From Asterias amurensis (lineage: Eukaryota; Echinodermata; Asteroidea; Forcipulatida; Asteriidae): 64,000 bases of DNA. The translations under genes were made by a program, and so were the position numbers. Shown here piece by piece: positions 14,601-24,800 of the stretch; the first letter of the stretch is position 1, and every line of letters starts with the position of its first letter. The notes beneath the pieces are model-generated. The model was not told where the DNA came from and did not search any database. It saw nothing but the letters and a program-made list of their open reading frames with translations. The DNA is taken from the NCBI RefSeq assembly GCF_032118995.1, contig NC_092651.1, positions 22,614,349-22,678,348 on the forward strand, in the 5' to 3' direction.

Positions 14601-14863
14601 TTTTATAGACTTTAAGATTTTCCACTGGAAGTGCCCTTTGCAAAATGAAATTGACATTACCCTCTCAAGGATGAAGTTCCAGGCTTTGGTATCTTTTGAT
14701 AAAATAAAAAAAAGAAACCCATTGAGTCACAGGAAACTTTGAGTGACAGTCTTTTGTTATTAACTTCTAATTCTCCATTTTCATTTTTGTTTTTTTCTCC
14801 CTCGCTACAGGACAGAGAAACCGAGGAAAAACAGAAGAAAGTAACTGCTGTGTACTTGTGTGA
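2601..14863 (+). CDS. UBL3: UBL3, membrane-anchored ubiquitin-fold protein (first coding exon not found)
   Basis: UBL3 is a small ubiquitin-like protein that is not conjugated to targets; it is prenylated at its C-terminus, sits at the plasma membrane and is known for sorting proteins into small extracellular vesicles. Four exons splice in frame: 2601-2712, 5683-5769, 8702-8779 and 14811-14863 (stop 14861-14863), all with AG/GT borders and phase 1 at the three internal junctions. They encode 109 residues. Visible family signatures are FTPNDSASDV, LRLIYQGRFIHGNVTLG, VMHLMARETLPEPNSQGQRN and the C-terminal ESNCCVLV, which ends in a CaaX-type box (CVLV). The vertebrate protein has about 117 residues, so only the first 8-9 are missing. 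They should lie in a short exon upstream of 2600, and I could not identify it. Identity is near certain from the run of conserved motifs. The introns are large (about 3.0, 2.9 and 6.0 kb) and full of repeats. Confidence 0.95.
3441..3983. mobile_element. Large foldback element with about 170-bp inverted arms
   Basis: The left arm (about 3441-3612) and right arm (about 3815-3983) are reverse complements with scattered mismatches. Shared words include CAGCTTCATAACT, CTTACCTGCAA, ATTCACATTCCATGGC, CGGTGGGTTTTG, AATAATGCAGCT and CCAACGTTAA. About 200 bp separates the arms and itself carries opposed GCGTCTTG-like words. Both arms keep the same short open frame (MAAY-FLRWV), but that is expected from copying an arm and is not evidence of a protein. 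It is best read as a non-autonomous DNA element inside UBL3 intron 1 of the recognised exons. Confidence 0.7.
4661..4965 (+). repeat. Imperfect local duplication
   Basis: Two similar blocks start with ATCAAATGAAATTATAAAC (about 4661 and 4853). Both continue through GTTTACCAATTG, CATGTGA and ACCTTTGTACAA. The period is about 190 bp. It is non-coding and intronic. Confidence 0.6.
5002..5338 (+). repeat. Minisatellite, 12 copies of a 28-bp unit
   Basis: Twelve head-to-tail copies of a 28-bp unit are visible, each with ATTGAGTACTTGTTACTCAG plus TACTGTTC or TACTGTTA. The core GAGTACTTGTTACTCAGTAC is nearly self-complementary, so each unit can form a hairpin. Two copies carry a shared variant (TTGTACATGT), which suggests spread of variants along the array. 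The last unit ends about 40 bp before the tRNA-like sequence at 5378. Confidence 0.95.
5378..5450 (+). tRNA. tRNA-Asn (GTT)-like gene or pseudogene
   Basis: The 73-nt cloverleaf has acceptor arms GGCTAGA/TCTAGTC (7 pairs, one G-T), a D arm GCTC...GAGC, an anticodon loop ATGTTAA giving anticodon GTT (Asn), and a T arm with GGTTCGAATCC as B box. The A box region is TAGCTCAGTTGG. One mismatch occurs in the anticodon stem (C-T) and one in the T stem (T-C). These mismatches, and the setting inside an intron, make a pseudogene or tRNA-derived SINE head quite possible. No CCA is encoded, as expected in an animal. Pol III promoter boxes look intact. Confidence 0.55.
6085..6221. mobile_element. Short foldback MITE, family D copy 1
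   Basis: The ends are inverted repeats: AGGCGGTGTCTGAAAT...TTCAGCTACAG at the left and CTGTAGCAGAAGTCACGTTTCGGACACAGCCT at the right (given here with the break between CTGTAGCAGAAG and TCACGTTTCGGACACAGCCT). A related element lies at 16167-16301. Confidence 0.6.
6257..6657. mobile_element. TTAA-flanked foldback MITE, family B copy 1
   Basis: The element starts TTAAAGGAACACGTTGCCTT and ends with the inverted equivalent closing in CCTTTAA. Almost the whole 400 bp is a long inverted repeat with its centre near 6440-6470 (GACCGTGTTAGTCG against CGACTAACACGGTC). TTAA at both ends is the duplication typical of piggyBac-type transposition. Family members lie at 20485 and 26697. Confidence 0.75.
7133..7321. 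mobile_element. Foldback MITE, family C copy 1 (GCGAATGCG ends)
   Basis: Left end AGCCTGGTTCATACTTCCTG and right end CAGGAAGTATGAACCGGGCT are inverted repeats. The interior is unusually rich in GCGAAT and TTCGCA words and carries TGACGTCAC. Copies lie at 17995-18187 and 41264-41430. Confidence 0.75.
8813..8928. repeat. Fragment of the ATTTCACAAAGAG repeat family (family F)
   Basis: The left end GTCGATTTCACAAAGAGCTTAG matches (in two words, GTCGATTTCACAAAGAG and CTTAG) the end of the foldback at 51386-51547. The other end is missing or overrun by the TTAA element at 8929. It lies in UBL3 intron 3, directly after the exon ending at 8779. Confidence 0.5.
8929..9290 (-). mobile_element. TTAA-flanked MITE, family A copy 1
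   Basis: TTAA occurs at both ends, with terminal words AGGCAGTGGACACTACTGGT and AAAGTATCCATTGTCTTTAA. The interior contains the family words TTCTCGAATTTGATTTCGAG and CACCAAGTGAGAAGACTAGT. The orientation is opposite to most copies in this window. Confidence 0.85.
9305..9410. repeat. Fragment of the CCCAATTTCATAGAGCTGC family (family E)
   Basis: The block begins GGGCCCAATTTCATAGAGCT and runs into the family interior (TAGCCAAGTACAA, GTTGCCAG). The matching right end is absent or too diverged to see. Confidence 0.5.
9650..9900 (-). mobile_element. 3' end fragment of a non-LTR retrotransposon (ORF2 C-terminus)
   Basis: On the - strand a 9702-9890 frame reads FSHFAPHTWNALSTSVRKS then LRTFKKCIKHSLYPI. 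This matches the characteristic F-S..-A-P..WN-LP..-R......FK..LK..L signature at the C-terminus of CR1/L2/Jockey-type reverse transcriptase ORFs. It is followed by a stop and then a tail GGCACTATATAAATGCCC. The rest of the element is missing, so this is a typical 5'-truncated insertion. The clade cannot be fixed from so short a piece. Confidence 0.7.
10506..11018 (+). mobile_element. TTAA-flanked MITE, family A copy 2, interrupted by another insertion
   Basis: TTAA ends with AGGCAGTGGACACTATTGGT at the left and ACCAATAGTGTCCACTGCCT at the right give a clear family A element. It is about 130 bp longer than its relatives because foreign sequence sits at about 10828-10960, just before the distal 55 bp. 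Confidence 0.9.
10828..10960 (-). mobile_element. Retroelement tail nested in a family A MITE
   Basis: Read on the - strand, the insert carries AGCGCTGTGGTCTAAATG then GGCGCTATATAAAAACCC and ends in repeats of ATTGT. This is the same kind of tail as the LINE fragment at 9650 and the SINE at 45375 (both with a CTATATAA core). It looks like a severely 5'-truncated LINE or SINE insertion. Confidence 0.6.
11018..11378 (+). mobile_element. Diverged family A MITE, adjoining copy 2
   Basis: The interior follows the family order: TTTGGTAATTGTCAACGACC, GTGTATCCCATCATAAGCAT, CACTTGGTCATCGAAGTTGC, CAGAGGGAGTCGTTTCCCAC and TACCAAACGTGTACC. Ends are decayed. It lies head to tail with the previous copy and shares or abuts its TTAA. 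Confidence 0.75.
13131..13300 (+). mobile_element. tRNA-Leu-derived SINE
   Basis: The head reads GTCCGGGTGGTTAAGAGCAC (A box) then CAGACTCAAGCTC with anticodon CAA, and a B-box-like GGTTTCAATCC. It is followed by the SINE body words CACTTGTGTCC and GGGCAAGGTAC. Related to the copies at 34085 and 45375. Confidence 0.7.
13525..13640 (-). mobile_element. tRNA-Leu-derived SINE fragment
   Basis: On the - strand the words GGGTTCAAATCCCGGTCGTG, ACACTTGTGTCCTTGAGCAA and TGGGTACATGCG follow the same order as in the SINE at 34085-34296. Only part of the tRNA head is kept. Confidence 0.6.
14112..14497 (+). mobile_element. TTAA-flanked MITE, family A copy 4
   Basis: TTAA occurs on both sides, with inner ends GACACTATTGGTAATTGTCA and GAGTAATTACCAATAGTGTC. 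It sits in the last UBL3 intron, about 310 bp before the final exon. Confidence 0.9.
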
Positions 14864-15048
14864 TGAAGCTAGGGTCTCCTCGTAATGTTTGTCTCAGTTT
14901 GTTCTCTTCTTGTTCACCCCGCCCCCCCCTACTCTCCGACTCTCTCTGTCTTTAACGACCAAGTCGACTGACCCTCAATCTCCAAAAAAAAACGGCAAAA
15001 ACAACTTCTCTTGTGTCAACAGGATGTCTCCCACTGGATGGCTTGTCA

Positions 15049-15054
15049 AATAAA
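15049..15054 (+). terminator. Polyadenylation signal of UBL3
   Basis: The hexamer AATAAA lies 186 bp after the UBL3 stop codon and is followed by a T-rich stretch. It is the first canonical signal downstream of the stop. A longer 3' UTR using a later signal is possible. Confidence 0.6.
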
Positions 15055-16166
15055 GTAAATTTTTTTAACGGCACTGTTGAGTTTAGTTACCATTTTATTG
15101 AAGCGCCTACGGCTTAGATCCTGGTTAATCTTCACGATTGTGATCAAAACAACCTCATCTATGGATTGAACTCCACAGAGAGGACAGGTCTTACAGATAT
15201 TTGAAACAGAACATTAGCAGAAACATGTTCTCTATTTGACTTAGGTAATCTATGAATCAGGTGAATTTATTCCGATACATGTAAATGATGTTATGAATCT
15301 GCATTTTATCTGCAGACACCCCCGGCCCTCGTTTATACCTACAGAATTGTTCACTGAATTGATATGTGAACTAAAACCAATTAGCGTTCTGGTAACAAAA
15401 AGGACAAAATTACACACAAATCTGTGCCATGTATAAAAAAAGCCTTTTAGTGTCTGACAAAATTGGTGTGAATAATTTTTTTGCAAACATGCAGACCTCA
15501 CTTTTAGCGCCTTTGGTGTTTTTGTCAAAATGTCCGGTGCGTTTCTGCCTTCAGTTTTTCTGTAAGTATTTTTATTTAAGAAACCAGTTATTTTTTAGCG
15601 AAGTGATTGTACAAAAATTCAAATTGGTTCTTTGGTCGAGATAAAAGATAAATTTACAGCATTGGATAATTTGAATGACTCGTAACTTAAAATGTGCAGT
15701 GATAATATTGGCCATGTCATCTACATTGTACATGTCAACTGAAATCAAGTGAAACATTAGTATATTTAGAAGAGAAACAAATAATGGACAGGTATCCTGA
15801 ACTAAATTTCTGTTTGGATTGGAAACGAAAATTTCAAATTGCATTGCATTCTTTTTTCCCCAAACAGACAAACCAATTTAAAGACCAGTACCTGGCAATA
15901 TTCTGGATACTTGAAGTGGGAACTCTGGTGCGTTTTCAAGTTTGTGACGAATCGTTTCTGTTGAATTGGCCATTGGTTATTAACTGGCCAATGACTTAAA
16001 AAAGTTATTGGCTAAAGTAGCGAAAAAGAGCCATACGTGCATCTTGATGTTAGTTGAGTTAACATAAAGTTCCACTATAATAAGTTTAACCATCGTCACC
16101 TATGCGGTACACTATCTTCAAATTAGTTCTCATTTTCAGGTTTCATCTGTAAAAAAAAAATGTAGT

Positions 16167-16301
16167 AGGGCCGTATCCGAATTGGTGTCTACAGTAACGG
16201 CTACGGCTGTTGCTATGTACATATGTTGCTAATGACGCCCTATACCTCAATGCATGATGAAGTGGCAATCTAGCTGTAGCCGTCGATTCGGACACGGCTG
16301 C
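16167..16301. mobile_element. Short foldback MITE, family D copy 2
   Basis: Inverted ends are AGGGCCGTATCCGAATTGG at the left and CGATTCGGACACGGCTGC at the right, with inner TAACGGCTACGGCT against AGCTGTAGCCGTC. It is related to 6085-6221. Confidence 0.6.
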
Positions 16302-17994
16302 AGTATTTCCTATGAGGCTATAATATAAATGTACGATGTCAAGAGAGATAAATAGTAGTCAGATACACATCTTCGAAGATCTTTTGTGAAAAATTGTAAA
16401 TAATGACAAATATTCCAAATCGCCATGTTGTGAAAACACAATTCCAGGCACAAACAAAGTCATCAACATTTCTCATGAATTCCAGACTTGATTGTTATCA
16501 AGAGCTTGAGTTCATGTTTTTATTTACTGCATACTGCGCGAGTTTCTGATGGTTGTTTACAGTATGTTGTACTTTGTTGTTGTGCATTTAACAGAGTTTC
16601 AGTATCCTGAACAGACTGTGCTAGGTTTGTTTGCACAATGTTTGCACAAGTTTTGTTCCACAATGGGCTTAGTTGACATGCGCAGCTTTTGTTTTCTTCA
16701 CAAGTTTGAGGAATGTATGTGGAACTGTGATCACCTTAGGTCCCCCAAGATGTTGAAATACACTCAAGATTTGCACACTCTATACCTGTTGGTCATACAA
16801 AGTTGTATAACACCCAATGGGAGACGTTGGAATGCTAGGTGGCAGCAGACTTACCAGGTACTTTTCCATTGTTTACGTAGTTTTGCGTATACATGTACAT
16901 TCATTACTGAGAACAATGGGTTGACCTGTCTGCTGCCACCTAGAGCCTCTAAAGTCCCGCATTAAATCCTTGTCATTTGACTGGAGGATTGTTGTCAGGT
17001 TCTATACACCATGCGTGTTTTCAATGCCATCGTTCCGGATGCCAGGAAAACATTTTACAAATTGTTTGTTTTTACAATTTTATCCTTCAACCAAATGTTT
17101 AAGATCTACTTGGATGTTATGTCAAACAATGATGAATAATTTCCCGCTTTGCATTTGGGAGAATTACAGTAAGAGATGGAGTGTTCCAGTCACTTTTGCC
17201 TCGTTGAATCGAACATCCCATGTTTCAACTCCTTAAAATATTCTCATTGTTGCACCCATAAAACATTCATTCTTTGTCTAGTATTCAGCATTAAGTTGTT
17301 TTGTTGGGTCTTTGCTTGTGCCTGGGTGCATATGGTGTAGTTGTGTATATGTTGCACTTTATTGCACTGTATATTATAACTATATTTAAGAAGATAAAAC
17401 CAGATATGCATTTGTGAATTGGTCAGTACACTTTGATGTTGATGTATAGTGACTGTTTCATGTGTGAAACCAAATTATGTATCCATAGATTTGTTGGATA
17501 CACGTCATTAAAGAGGCGCTGATTGTATCATGTGATTGCTACACACACTTACACACACACGAAAAGAAAGCTTACTGAATGAACAAAAAGACGATGCGTT
17601 TACGATTGGTTGTTTTTATTTTGGAATTTTGATGTTTGTTTAACGGACCTTATTTTCTACAAGTAGACATCAGTATGGAGTGGATATTTTGAATCAATCA
17701 TTTAATTTCCTGTATATATACTCAATGTCGACTATCCGGACATCAGTGTACAGCCAGTTTAAAAAACAGAGTGTTGCAGCTATGTACATTACACAACATT
17801 TACAGCAATGCACCATAGCCAGTAGTCTAGTCTGTCATGGTTTGTGTGTAGGAAGTCAATTTTGGACTTAAAGTGAAGCATATTTACTAAAGAAATTTCT
17901 AACGCTCCGCACATTCTCCAGAGTTACGGTTAGAATATGAAAAAATACATACTCAAGATTCAAAACACGATATGAAAGTCTCAAGACTGTTGGT

Positions 17995-18187
17995 GAGAGT
18001 GTATCATACTTCCTGGGCATGCAAATGCGATGCAAATTTGGTGTGATTTTGACGTCACAATCCTCCTTTTGCTGCGATGTTCGAAGAGAGTTGAGCACAA
18101 CTCAACTCAGTGCGAATTTCGTTGGAAATTTGTGATGTCAACATTTGTATCGCATCCGCAGGAAGTACATGTATGAACTGGGGGTAA
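17995..18187. mobile_element. Foldback MITE, family C copy 2
   Basis: This diverged copy has CATACTTCCTGGGCATGCAA at the left and CCGCAGGAAGTACATGTATG at the right, with TGACGTCACAATCCTCCTTT inside. Compare 7133-7321. Confidence 0.65.
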
Positions 18188-18194
18188 TCTATTT

Positions 18195-18298
18195 CGAGGA
18201 CAAATAACTCATCCTAACTTAAGATGGGTCCAATGCAGAACCTTACTTGTCCTAAGTCCTGAGATAAATCCTAAGTTAGGAAGAGTTTGGTGAAATCA
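18195..18298. mobile_element. Foldback MITE, family F copy (TCCTAACTTAGG type)
   Basis: Opposed words ACTCATCCTAACTTAAG and CCTAAGTCCTGAGATAAATC are followed by TTAGGAAGAGTTTGGTGAAA. Same family as 51386-51547. Confidence 0.6.
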
Positions 18299-18607
18299 AC
18301 GGCAGATACGCAGCCTGTTTGGAGAGTTTGACCTTTGACCTGGCAGAGTGGTATTACGCTCAGCATGTCACACTCATGATTTGGAACACAGTACTCCAGA
18401 ACAAAATCCTTTGACTGGTACCTAGTGCCTTTCATCATCTTCTTCATGATGTTGGGGGTAGGGTACCAGTCCTGTAAATATGCAGCCCTTAAATGTCTTT
18501 AATAATGTCCTCTGTACATCAATAACATTCCCCTTTCAGAACAATTCCACCGAGAGGCAAAACATGAAGCCAAAACGTGAAAACGTGTTTGAGCAGAGTT
18601 GCTTAAC

Positions 18608-18677
18608 GAATTTGAAGCTGAGAAGAATTTGAAGTTAAGCAGAATTTGAAAGCTAAGCAGAATTTGAAAGCTAAGCA
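18608..18677 (+). repeat. Short tandem repeat, four copies of a 17-18-bp unit
   Basis: The unit GAATTTGAAAGCTAAGCA occurs twice exactly, preceded by two variants (GAATTTGAAGCTGAGAA and GAATTTGAAGTTAAGCA). Confidence 0.85.
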
Positions 18678-19914
18678 GGATACCAGTCAAGACAGTGTTT
18701 TGATTGGTAACCTTTTAGTTGGTAAGCTTGTTTGTTAGGTGGGCCGACGGTTGATGCAGAGAGAAAGGACAGGTGTCCTGCGAAAAAGACCTCTTGCATT
18801 AGAGCTATCGCAAAGGTCATGGGCGTGTGTCGTTTCACAAGCTAATCTCAGCTAATTATTGGTCTTCATTGACCTCAGTGACCTAATTTCATTATTGGGT
18901 AAGCACAGAAAAGTCAGGACTGCACCGAAACGGCTTACCAACCAAAGTAGTATGTGATGTGCATTGTTTGTGACTGGTTCCCTCAACAAGTGCTTAGCTA
19001 TATTACAAGCTTTAAGCATTTATTTTCTGCTTAAAATTTTGTTGTAGCTTGGCTGTAATAGTCAACATTACAAGAACAGTCATTCATTAAATATCTTACA
19101 GTTATTATGAGTAACATTTATACCCCGAATAGGAGTAACATTTATACCCTGATATAGGAGTAACTTTAATTCCCTGATATACGCAACATTAACTTAATAC
19201 TTTTTACTTAACCATTATTGATACTTCTAAAGCAGGATTTTTGTTTTTGCTTAGCCCTCGATTTTGTAACATTACAATAATACTGTGTGTGCGTTTTCAT
19301 GGAGCGAAAATCTTCTTCACAAGACGGTTTTCCATTTTTAGAAATGTTGTGTGTTTTTTCATCCCTAATTATTTTCGGGAGAGTAGAGATATTTGGTGTT
19401 TTTAACTTCAATGAAACTATACACAGATTTGTATTGAAGTTCCTTAATCTTATTTATTGACGCTATTTTGGGTCAGCATTTACATATCCATCCGACTTTA
19501 TGCTCAGGTTAAAACATTACAGACATTTGGTTCACAAAATGAATTTTACCCATGACGATTGCCCGGCTTTATTCGATACATTGGTTAGTGACGCAGTTGA
19601 TGTATTGCTTTGTCTTCTTCATCCTTGACTATACTTGAATTCTACTGTTTATATTTGTTAGGGCTAACTTGCATGAGATGTAGCTGCATCTTCCTCATGT
19701 TCGCTTTTTGTTTTCTTCTTAAAACTGTCTGCCTCTGTTCTTCATGAATAATGCAAGACTTGGTTCTGCATATGATTAGTATTCGTATAGTGTGCTGATG
19801 CATATTCATAAAGCACTACATACACAGAATTGCTGAAGACCTGCGATCAATGCGTAGCAGAATTAGGTTACCAAGCAGGACTCAACACAATTTACATTGC
19901 TGTTGATTGGTGCC

Positions 19915-20090
19915 AAGGGCCCAATTTCATAGAGCTGCTTAAGCACAAGACATTGCTTAGCAGAACATAACTATGCTTACCAGAACAGGGTTACCAGACA
20001 ATACCACAATGCATGTACAATTTGTGACTGGTATCCTGCTCATTTCTGCTAAGCAATATTATCTGCTTAAGTTCTATGAAATTTAGCCCT
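19915..20090. mobile_element. Foldback MITE, family E copy (CCCAATTTCATAGAGCTGC)
   Basis: The left end GGGCCCAATTTCATAGAGCT is mirrored by AGTTCTATGAAATTTAGCCC at the right. The interior also pairs: TTGCTTAGCAGAAC against CTGCTAAGCAATA. Confidence 0.75.
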
Positions 20091-20450
20091 GGAAATACTT
20101 GCTTGCCAGAGCAATGTCTTCAGCTTAGTTTTGTCAGAGTGCATCCTGAAGTTGTGTTGTTGTCAACTTACTACATTTTGTTTTTTAAAATTTCTTTAAG
20201 GTTGGCCTTCTTAAGGCTCGGTTGAGGGTTTACATAAAAAGAAATGAGTAATTAATGGAAAAGCTTTGTACAGGTTGAAACCCAGTGTAATCAAGACCCG
20301 TTTTTAAAAATTGCTGTAAATTTATTTTTGTAAGGAATTAATTGTATGGATAAAATTTGTTTGTGTATTTATTCTTGTTTAAGTCTTTAACAATTTGAGC
20401 GGACACTCTGGGTGTTTTAAGGTGGGGGAGGAGTGACAGGTATTTTATGA

Positions 20451-20765
20451 GGACACCACTCCCCTGACCTTTCACCCGCATTTCTTGGATCGGGCGAGTT
20501 GGTCTATGAAAAGCATTTTGAACCAATTGTTATGAAATGCATATGGTTAGAAAGAAGTTTTATCCACACAAGTATGCCTCAAAATGGCACCGTTTTTTCT
20601 TATACATGTACGTTGTGAACTAACACGGCACTATTTTGTACCATTCAAATTTTTGACCATATTGATTTCAGAACACACGGTTTCATACTTTTTTGGGGAC
20701 CAACTCGACCGAACAACGGCAACGTGTCCCTTTAAACAGGCCACCACTCCCTTGACCTTTCACCC
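20451..20765. mobile_element. Truncated family B MITE between longer direct repeats
   Basis: A family B body at 20485-20735 (GGGCGAGTTGGTCTATGAAA at left, AACGGCAACGTGTCCCTTTA at right) lacks its left TTAA end. It is bracketed by two similar 27-bp blocks, CACCACTCCCCTGACCTTTC at 20454 and CACCACTCCCTTGACCTTTC at 20743. The direct repeats are longer than the TTAA duplication of this family, so they need another explanation. Confidence 0.6.
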
Positions 20766-20921
20766 CTGTAATTATTCTTAATGGCTAGGGTTATTTAAAA
20801 GAGCACCTAACTACAGTTTATACATAATTTACTAATGAAGAGGTAAACGCAAATGGATCGAAGGTACATGTTTCATAATTAATAAGTAATAATCAATGTG
20901 TGCACAGCACAGATCAACCAT

Positions 20922-20941
20922 TTTTTTTTTTTTTTTTTTTT
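20922..20941 (+). repeat. Poly(T) tract
   Basis: An uninterrupted run of about 20 T. No poly(A) signal or retroelement body is evident next to it. Confidence 0.9.
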
Positions 20942-21257
20942 GGTAATGCATTGTTTTGTTTTGTTCATGTGAGTCAATGGAAATGCACCCATTCATAAAT
21001 CAATTATAAGAAAAGATGTGGATATATTGTATGTAGTTCCATGATGGCCACTTTCTAAAACCATATCCTGGGCTTGTACGATAGCCATAGCCCTGTAAGG
21101 AAAGCTCCTTAATAACTGGTGGAACCTAAGGCGAAGCCTCGTCACGGTTTTGCAAAGGACCTATATCTTTAACTTGAAACATTATCGAAAATTCCTACAA
21201 TTCAATCAGCGTTGGCATGTTGAATCTAAAAGGTTTTGTATTGTTAAGTTTTAAAAT

Positions 21258-21488
21258 GTTTGTCACATTTTGTATTGCAGTTGTTTGTGTTCAAATCGGG
21301 TTGCAGTCATGGGTTATGTAATATTTCTGGGTAATCTCTGGTTTATTTGTACAGTTATATAACAATCATCTGTTACTGTTTGTCACATTTCGTATTGTAT
21401 TTGTTTGTGTTTCAAATTGGGTTTGCAGCCATGGGTTATGTAATATTTCTGGGTAATCTCTAGGTTATTTGTACAATTATATAACAAA
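21258..21488 (+). repeat. Tandem duplication, two copies with 120-bp period
   Basis: GTTTGTCACATTT starts both copies (21258 and 21378). Both contain CATGGGTTATGTAATATTTC and TGGGTAATCTCT and end near ATATAACAA. It is followed directly by the family A MITE at 21505. Confidence 0.85.
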
Positions 21489-21504
21489 TCTCTATAACTG
21501 GTCT

Positions 21505-21889
21505 TTAAAGGTAGTGAGCACTATTGGTAATTGTCTAAGACTAGCCTTCACAGTTGGTGTATCTCAACATATGCATAAAATAACCAACCTGTGAAAATTT
21601 CAGCTCAATCGGTCCTCAAACTTGCGAGATAATAATGAAAGGAAAAAACACCCTATAGTCACACGTAGTTGCTTGCGTTTAGATGGTTGATTAAGATACC
21701 TCAAGTTCTAAATCTGAGGTCCCGAAATCAAATTCGTGGAAATTACTTCTTTCTCAAAAACTATGGCACTTCAGAGGGCTGTTTCTCACAATGTTTTATG
21801 CCATCAACCTCTCTCCATTACTCGTCACCAAGAAAGGTTTCATGCTAATAATTATTTTGAGTAATTACCAATAGTGTCCACTGCCTTCA
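21505..21889 (+). mobile_element. TTAA-flanked MITE, family A copy 5
   Basis: The left end is TTAAAGGTAGTGAGCACTAT and the right end is ATTACCAATAGTGTCCACTG, with the right TTAA mutated to TTCA. The interior is typical of the family. Confidence 0.9.
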
Positions 21890-24800
21890 AGGCCATGTTT
21901 GTTATAGCTACTGCTAGACTATGGCTGGTAATGGCAACTCAGAAATGGCCTTGTGACTGAAACAAGTACTTTGATAATGGCTGTATTAAGAAGGTAACGA
22001 CTTCTAAATGTTTGAGGCTAGTCGAGAATAAAGTTTGACTAGCCCCAAACATTTACACTGGGGTCGGTCTGCTAATGGCATACTGCTACAGTGGCAATAA
22101 CTATTCATTGTGAATGGTTATATCATTAATGTGGCTGTTGAATCCAATGACTTCACCCATAACCAAAGTCACACAAGTGCATGGCTATTGTTCAGCTGTT
22201 TCCAAAGTTCATTTACGGCTATTGCTGTGGCCCTTCTATGCTTCAACAAAAGGCAATGTCCAAGAGTCAAGCGACTTAACCCATTGGCTGCGGCAACAAC
22301 ATTGGAGAATAGCAGTTTTTGGTGTTCCAGTTGTAGCCACTGTCAAAGCCATTAATTCAGACACAGGCTTAATGTGGAGATTAAGCCACAGCCACACTGC
22401 AAATACAGATATTGTATAGCCTGGTGCCTGTGGTTGGCTCCACTTTCAATTCTGAGACAAGCTTGCAACAAGACCATTTCTTTTGAATCAGAAATAATTG
22501 TTCACCTGTGATGTGTATTTAGTTACATGCTGGGTCTATCTACACATAAATCCCTTAGATGAAATAGTTGAAACATGTAATTTGCAAAGGTACCCAATGA
22601 TCTCAGACTTTTTATCATTCCATTGAATCAAGTATTAATACAGACGGTGACTGTTTGCTTGTTATAGACTTTTATATCACACTGCAGCCATCATTGTCTA
22701 ATTCCCTGTATACACATTGACTCTGATAGTTTGAATTCTCAATTTATAAAAAGGGGTTCGTACTATTTTACCTGTTAGCCTCACTTTGGTGACATTGGTT
22801 TGAATTGAAGGAAAGAACAAGATGACTGCATTGTGATAAAGGTTTATATCGTCAACACATTGATTGAAATGACGGGTTTGTTTTGGAATGAATAGCTTCA
22901 TGTTTTATTAGTTGTAACTAGGCTTGCAGAGGTTTAAAGTAGTTAGAGTGAGTTAGGTTTATGGGGATGCATTGGACACTGTTGTAACGTTAAAGATGGT
23001 CTTGCTGTTTGCAATCTCACTTGGCCAACTTTCGACCTACTTTAAGTAAAGCCTTTCTGAGATATGGTCGATACTTAATGAGTGCACTGTTTGAATTGGA
23101 TGTACATTAGACATATTTACCCCAACTCTAATAGTGTTGTATTATTGTGTCTGCCATTTCTCAAATGGCTCGTGGTGGTAGAATTTCTTTTTAAAAGCTT
23201 GTGGCTAAGGGTTCTAAAAACACATGGTTGTACATATCTGATTAATTAGGAATCTTTATAGGTATACAGTGGGTTGGTCAGTAAGGTCTGGCTGCATTGA
23301 AATTGAACCAATGTGGAAAATGTATTGAGATGGTAGCTTTTAACGCAAGGTCCCAATACTCATATAAGCAGATTACGTTAGTTAACAACTTTCTGCTTAG
23401 CAATTTTTGGGGTATTTTACAGTCCGTAAAGCAGCTCAATGAGTTTGGGTGCTGATGTGGTGTTCAAGTGAAATTCTTGATAGATTAAAACAGTCAACCA
23501 GTTTATTCCCCTCGGCCCTCTCCTTTGAATAAAAATTAAGGAAGTTCATTTTGTATATCCCTTTTTTAATGAAATGCTATTGAGATTTGGTAGTTCGATT
23601 GAGCCGACATGTTTCTCCAGACTTGAGAAAAAAAAAAATCAGAACAATTTCCTTAGTTTGTATTTTATAGTCTTGAGAGATTGAATTGTGTGTGAATCGG
23701 ATACAATTAAGTTTTCTGTACTGTGGGGATTGGAGGAAATACCGGTTACAAGATTGGAAAAGAAGTTCAGCGATTTGCGAAAGTTTATATTTATGTAAAT
23801 GGATAGGATTTGGATCAATCTAAAGTCAGTGTAGAGAAAATTTATTGAGAAGTATTATATTAGTCAACATTTGATACTTTAGGGGTATTGCAAATCCAAG
23901 ATGTTATTGTCAAAATGTTGTTGAATTTGTAAAGATTTTTTTTAAGAACATAACTCTTCGTAATGTAAATTCAATGCTTTGATTTGATTTTCTTTTAAAG
24001 GTAATAAGAGGTAATTCTTCAATTGTCAAGTGTGTATTATTATTATTGAGGTCCTAATTATTCAGAACTTGACAGGTCAAATTAAAGTTGTGTTATTTTT
24101 TAGTTAATTTTTGTATACAGGAATATGAACACGAAATCCAACAACATTACAACAAAGTAGATGTTTGTCATTGCTAGTGTAATGTAGTCATGTATATATA
24201 TCTGTTAACTAATTATTTTTTGTTTTGAATTGATTATTTAGTAGAAATTAAAAACAATGGAATGGCAACACATTTTATTTTCTCATGTGTGACTGATTAT
24301 TTATTGTGCAGTGGAGCAAGATCCAGATGTTTTTTGTTTGTATGTAATAATCATATTATTTTTTATTTTTTCATTTTAAGAGTCCATTTGAACCTGAATT
24401 TAATATAGAAAAGCAAGATAGGAACCCATCGAGTGATTGCCATTTTTAATAATTTGATGATGGGCGCAAAAGTTTTAGTAAACTTGGATGCAATGCATGT
24501 AGCCTGTCTGTTGTTGTGTTTGAAAATACTAACATCTTCCATAAAAGCCTGTAAGAAAGACCATGCCAGGATCGAAACGTCGCCAAATCAATTTGGTTTT
24601 TTTTGCAGTAGTGTTACCATGGGTCATTTCGGCTGGATGGCACAGTGATGCAGTTACACTTTGCAATAGTCATATGACATTATCCTGCCGTTGGATGCCA
24701 TTTGAGTAGGGCGCCCTCGACCAAAGGTCAAAATAAGGTTTCTCGTTAATCCATCCTTGCCAGTGTCGCCCACGTGCAGATGAGCGTTTTCCTTTATTAT

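Noticed and set aside
16549..16965. 138-codon open frame starting MVVYSMLYFVV on the + strand
   Set aside because: No family motif and no splice context; it lies in AT-rich DNA downstream of UBL3, and its residue mix is that of translated non-coding sequence.
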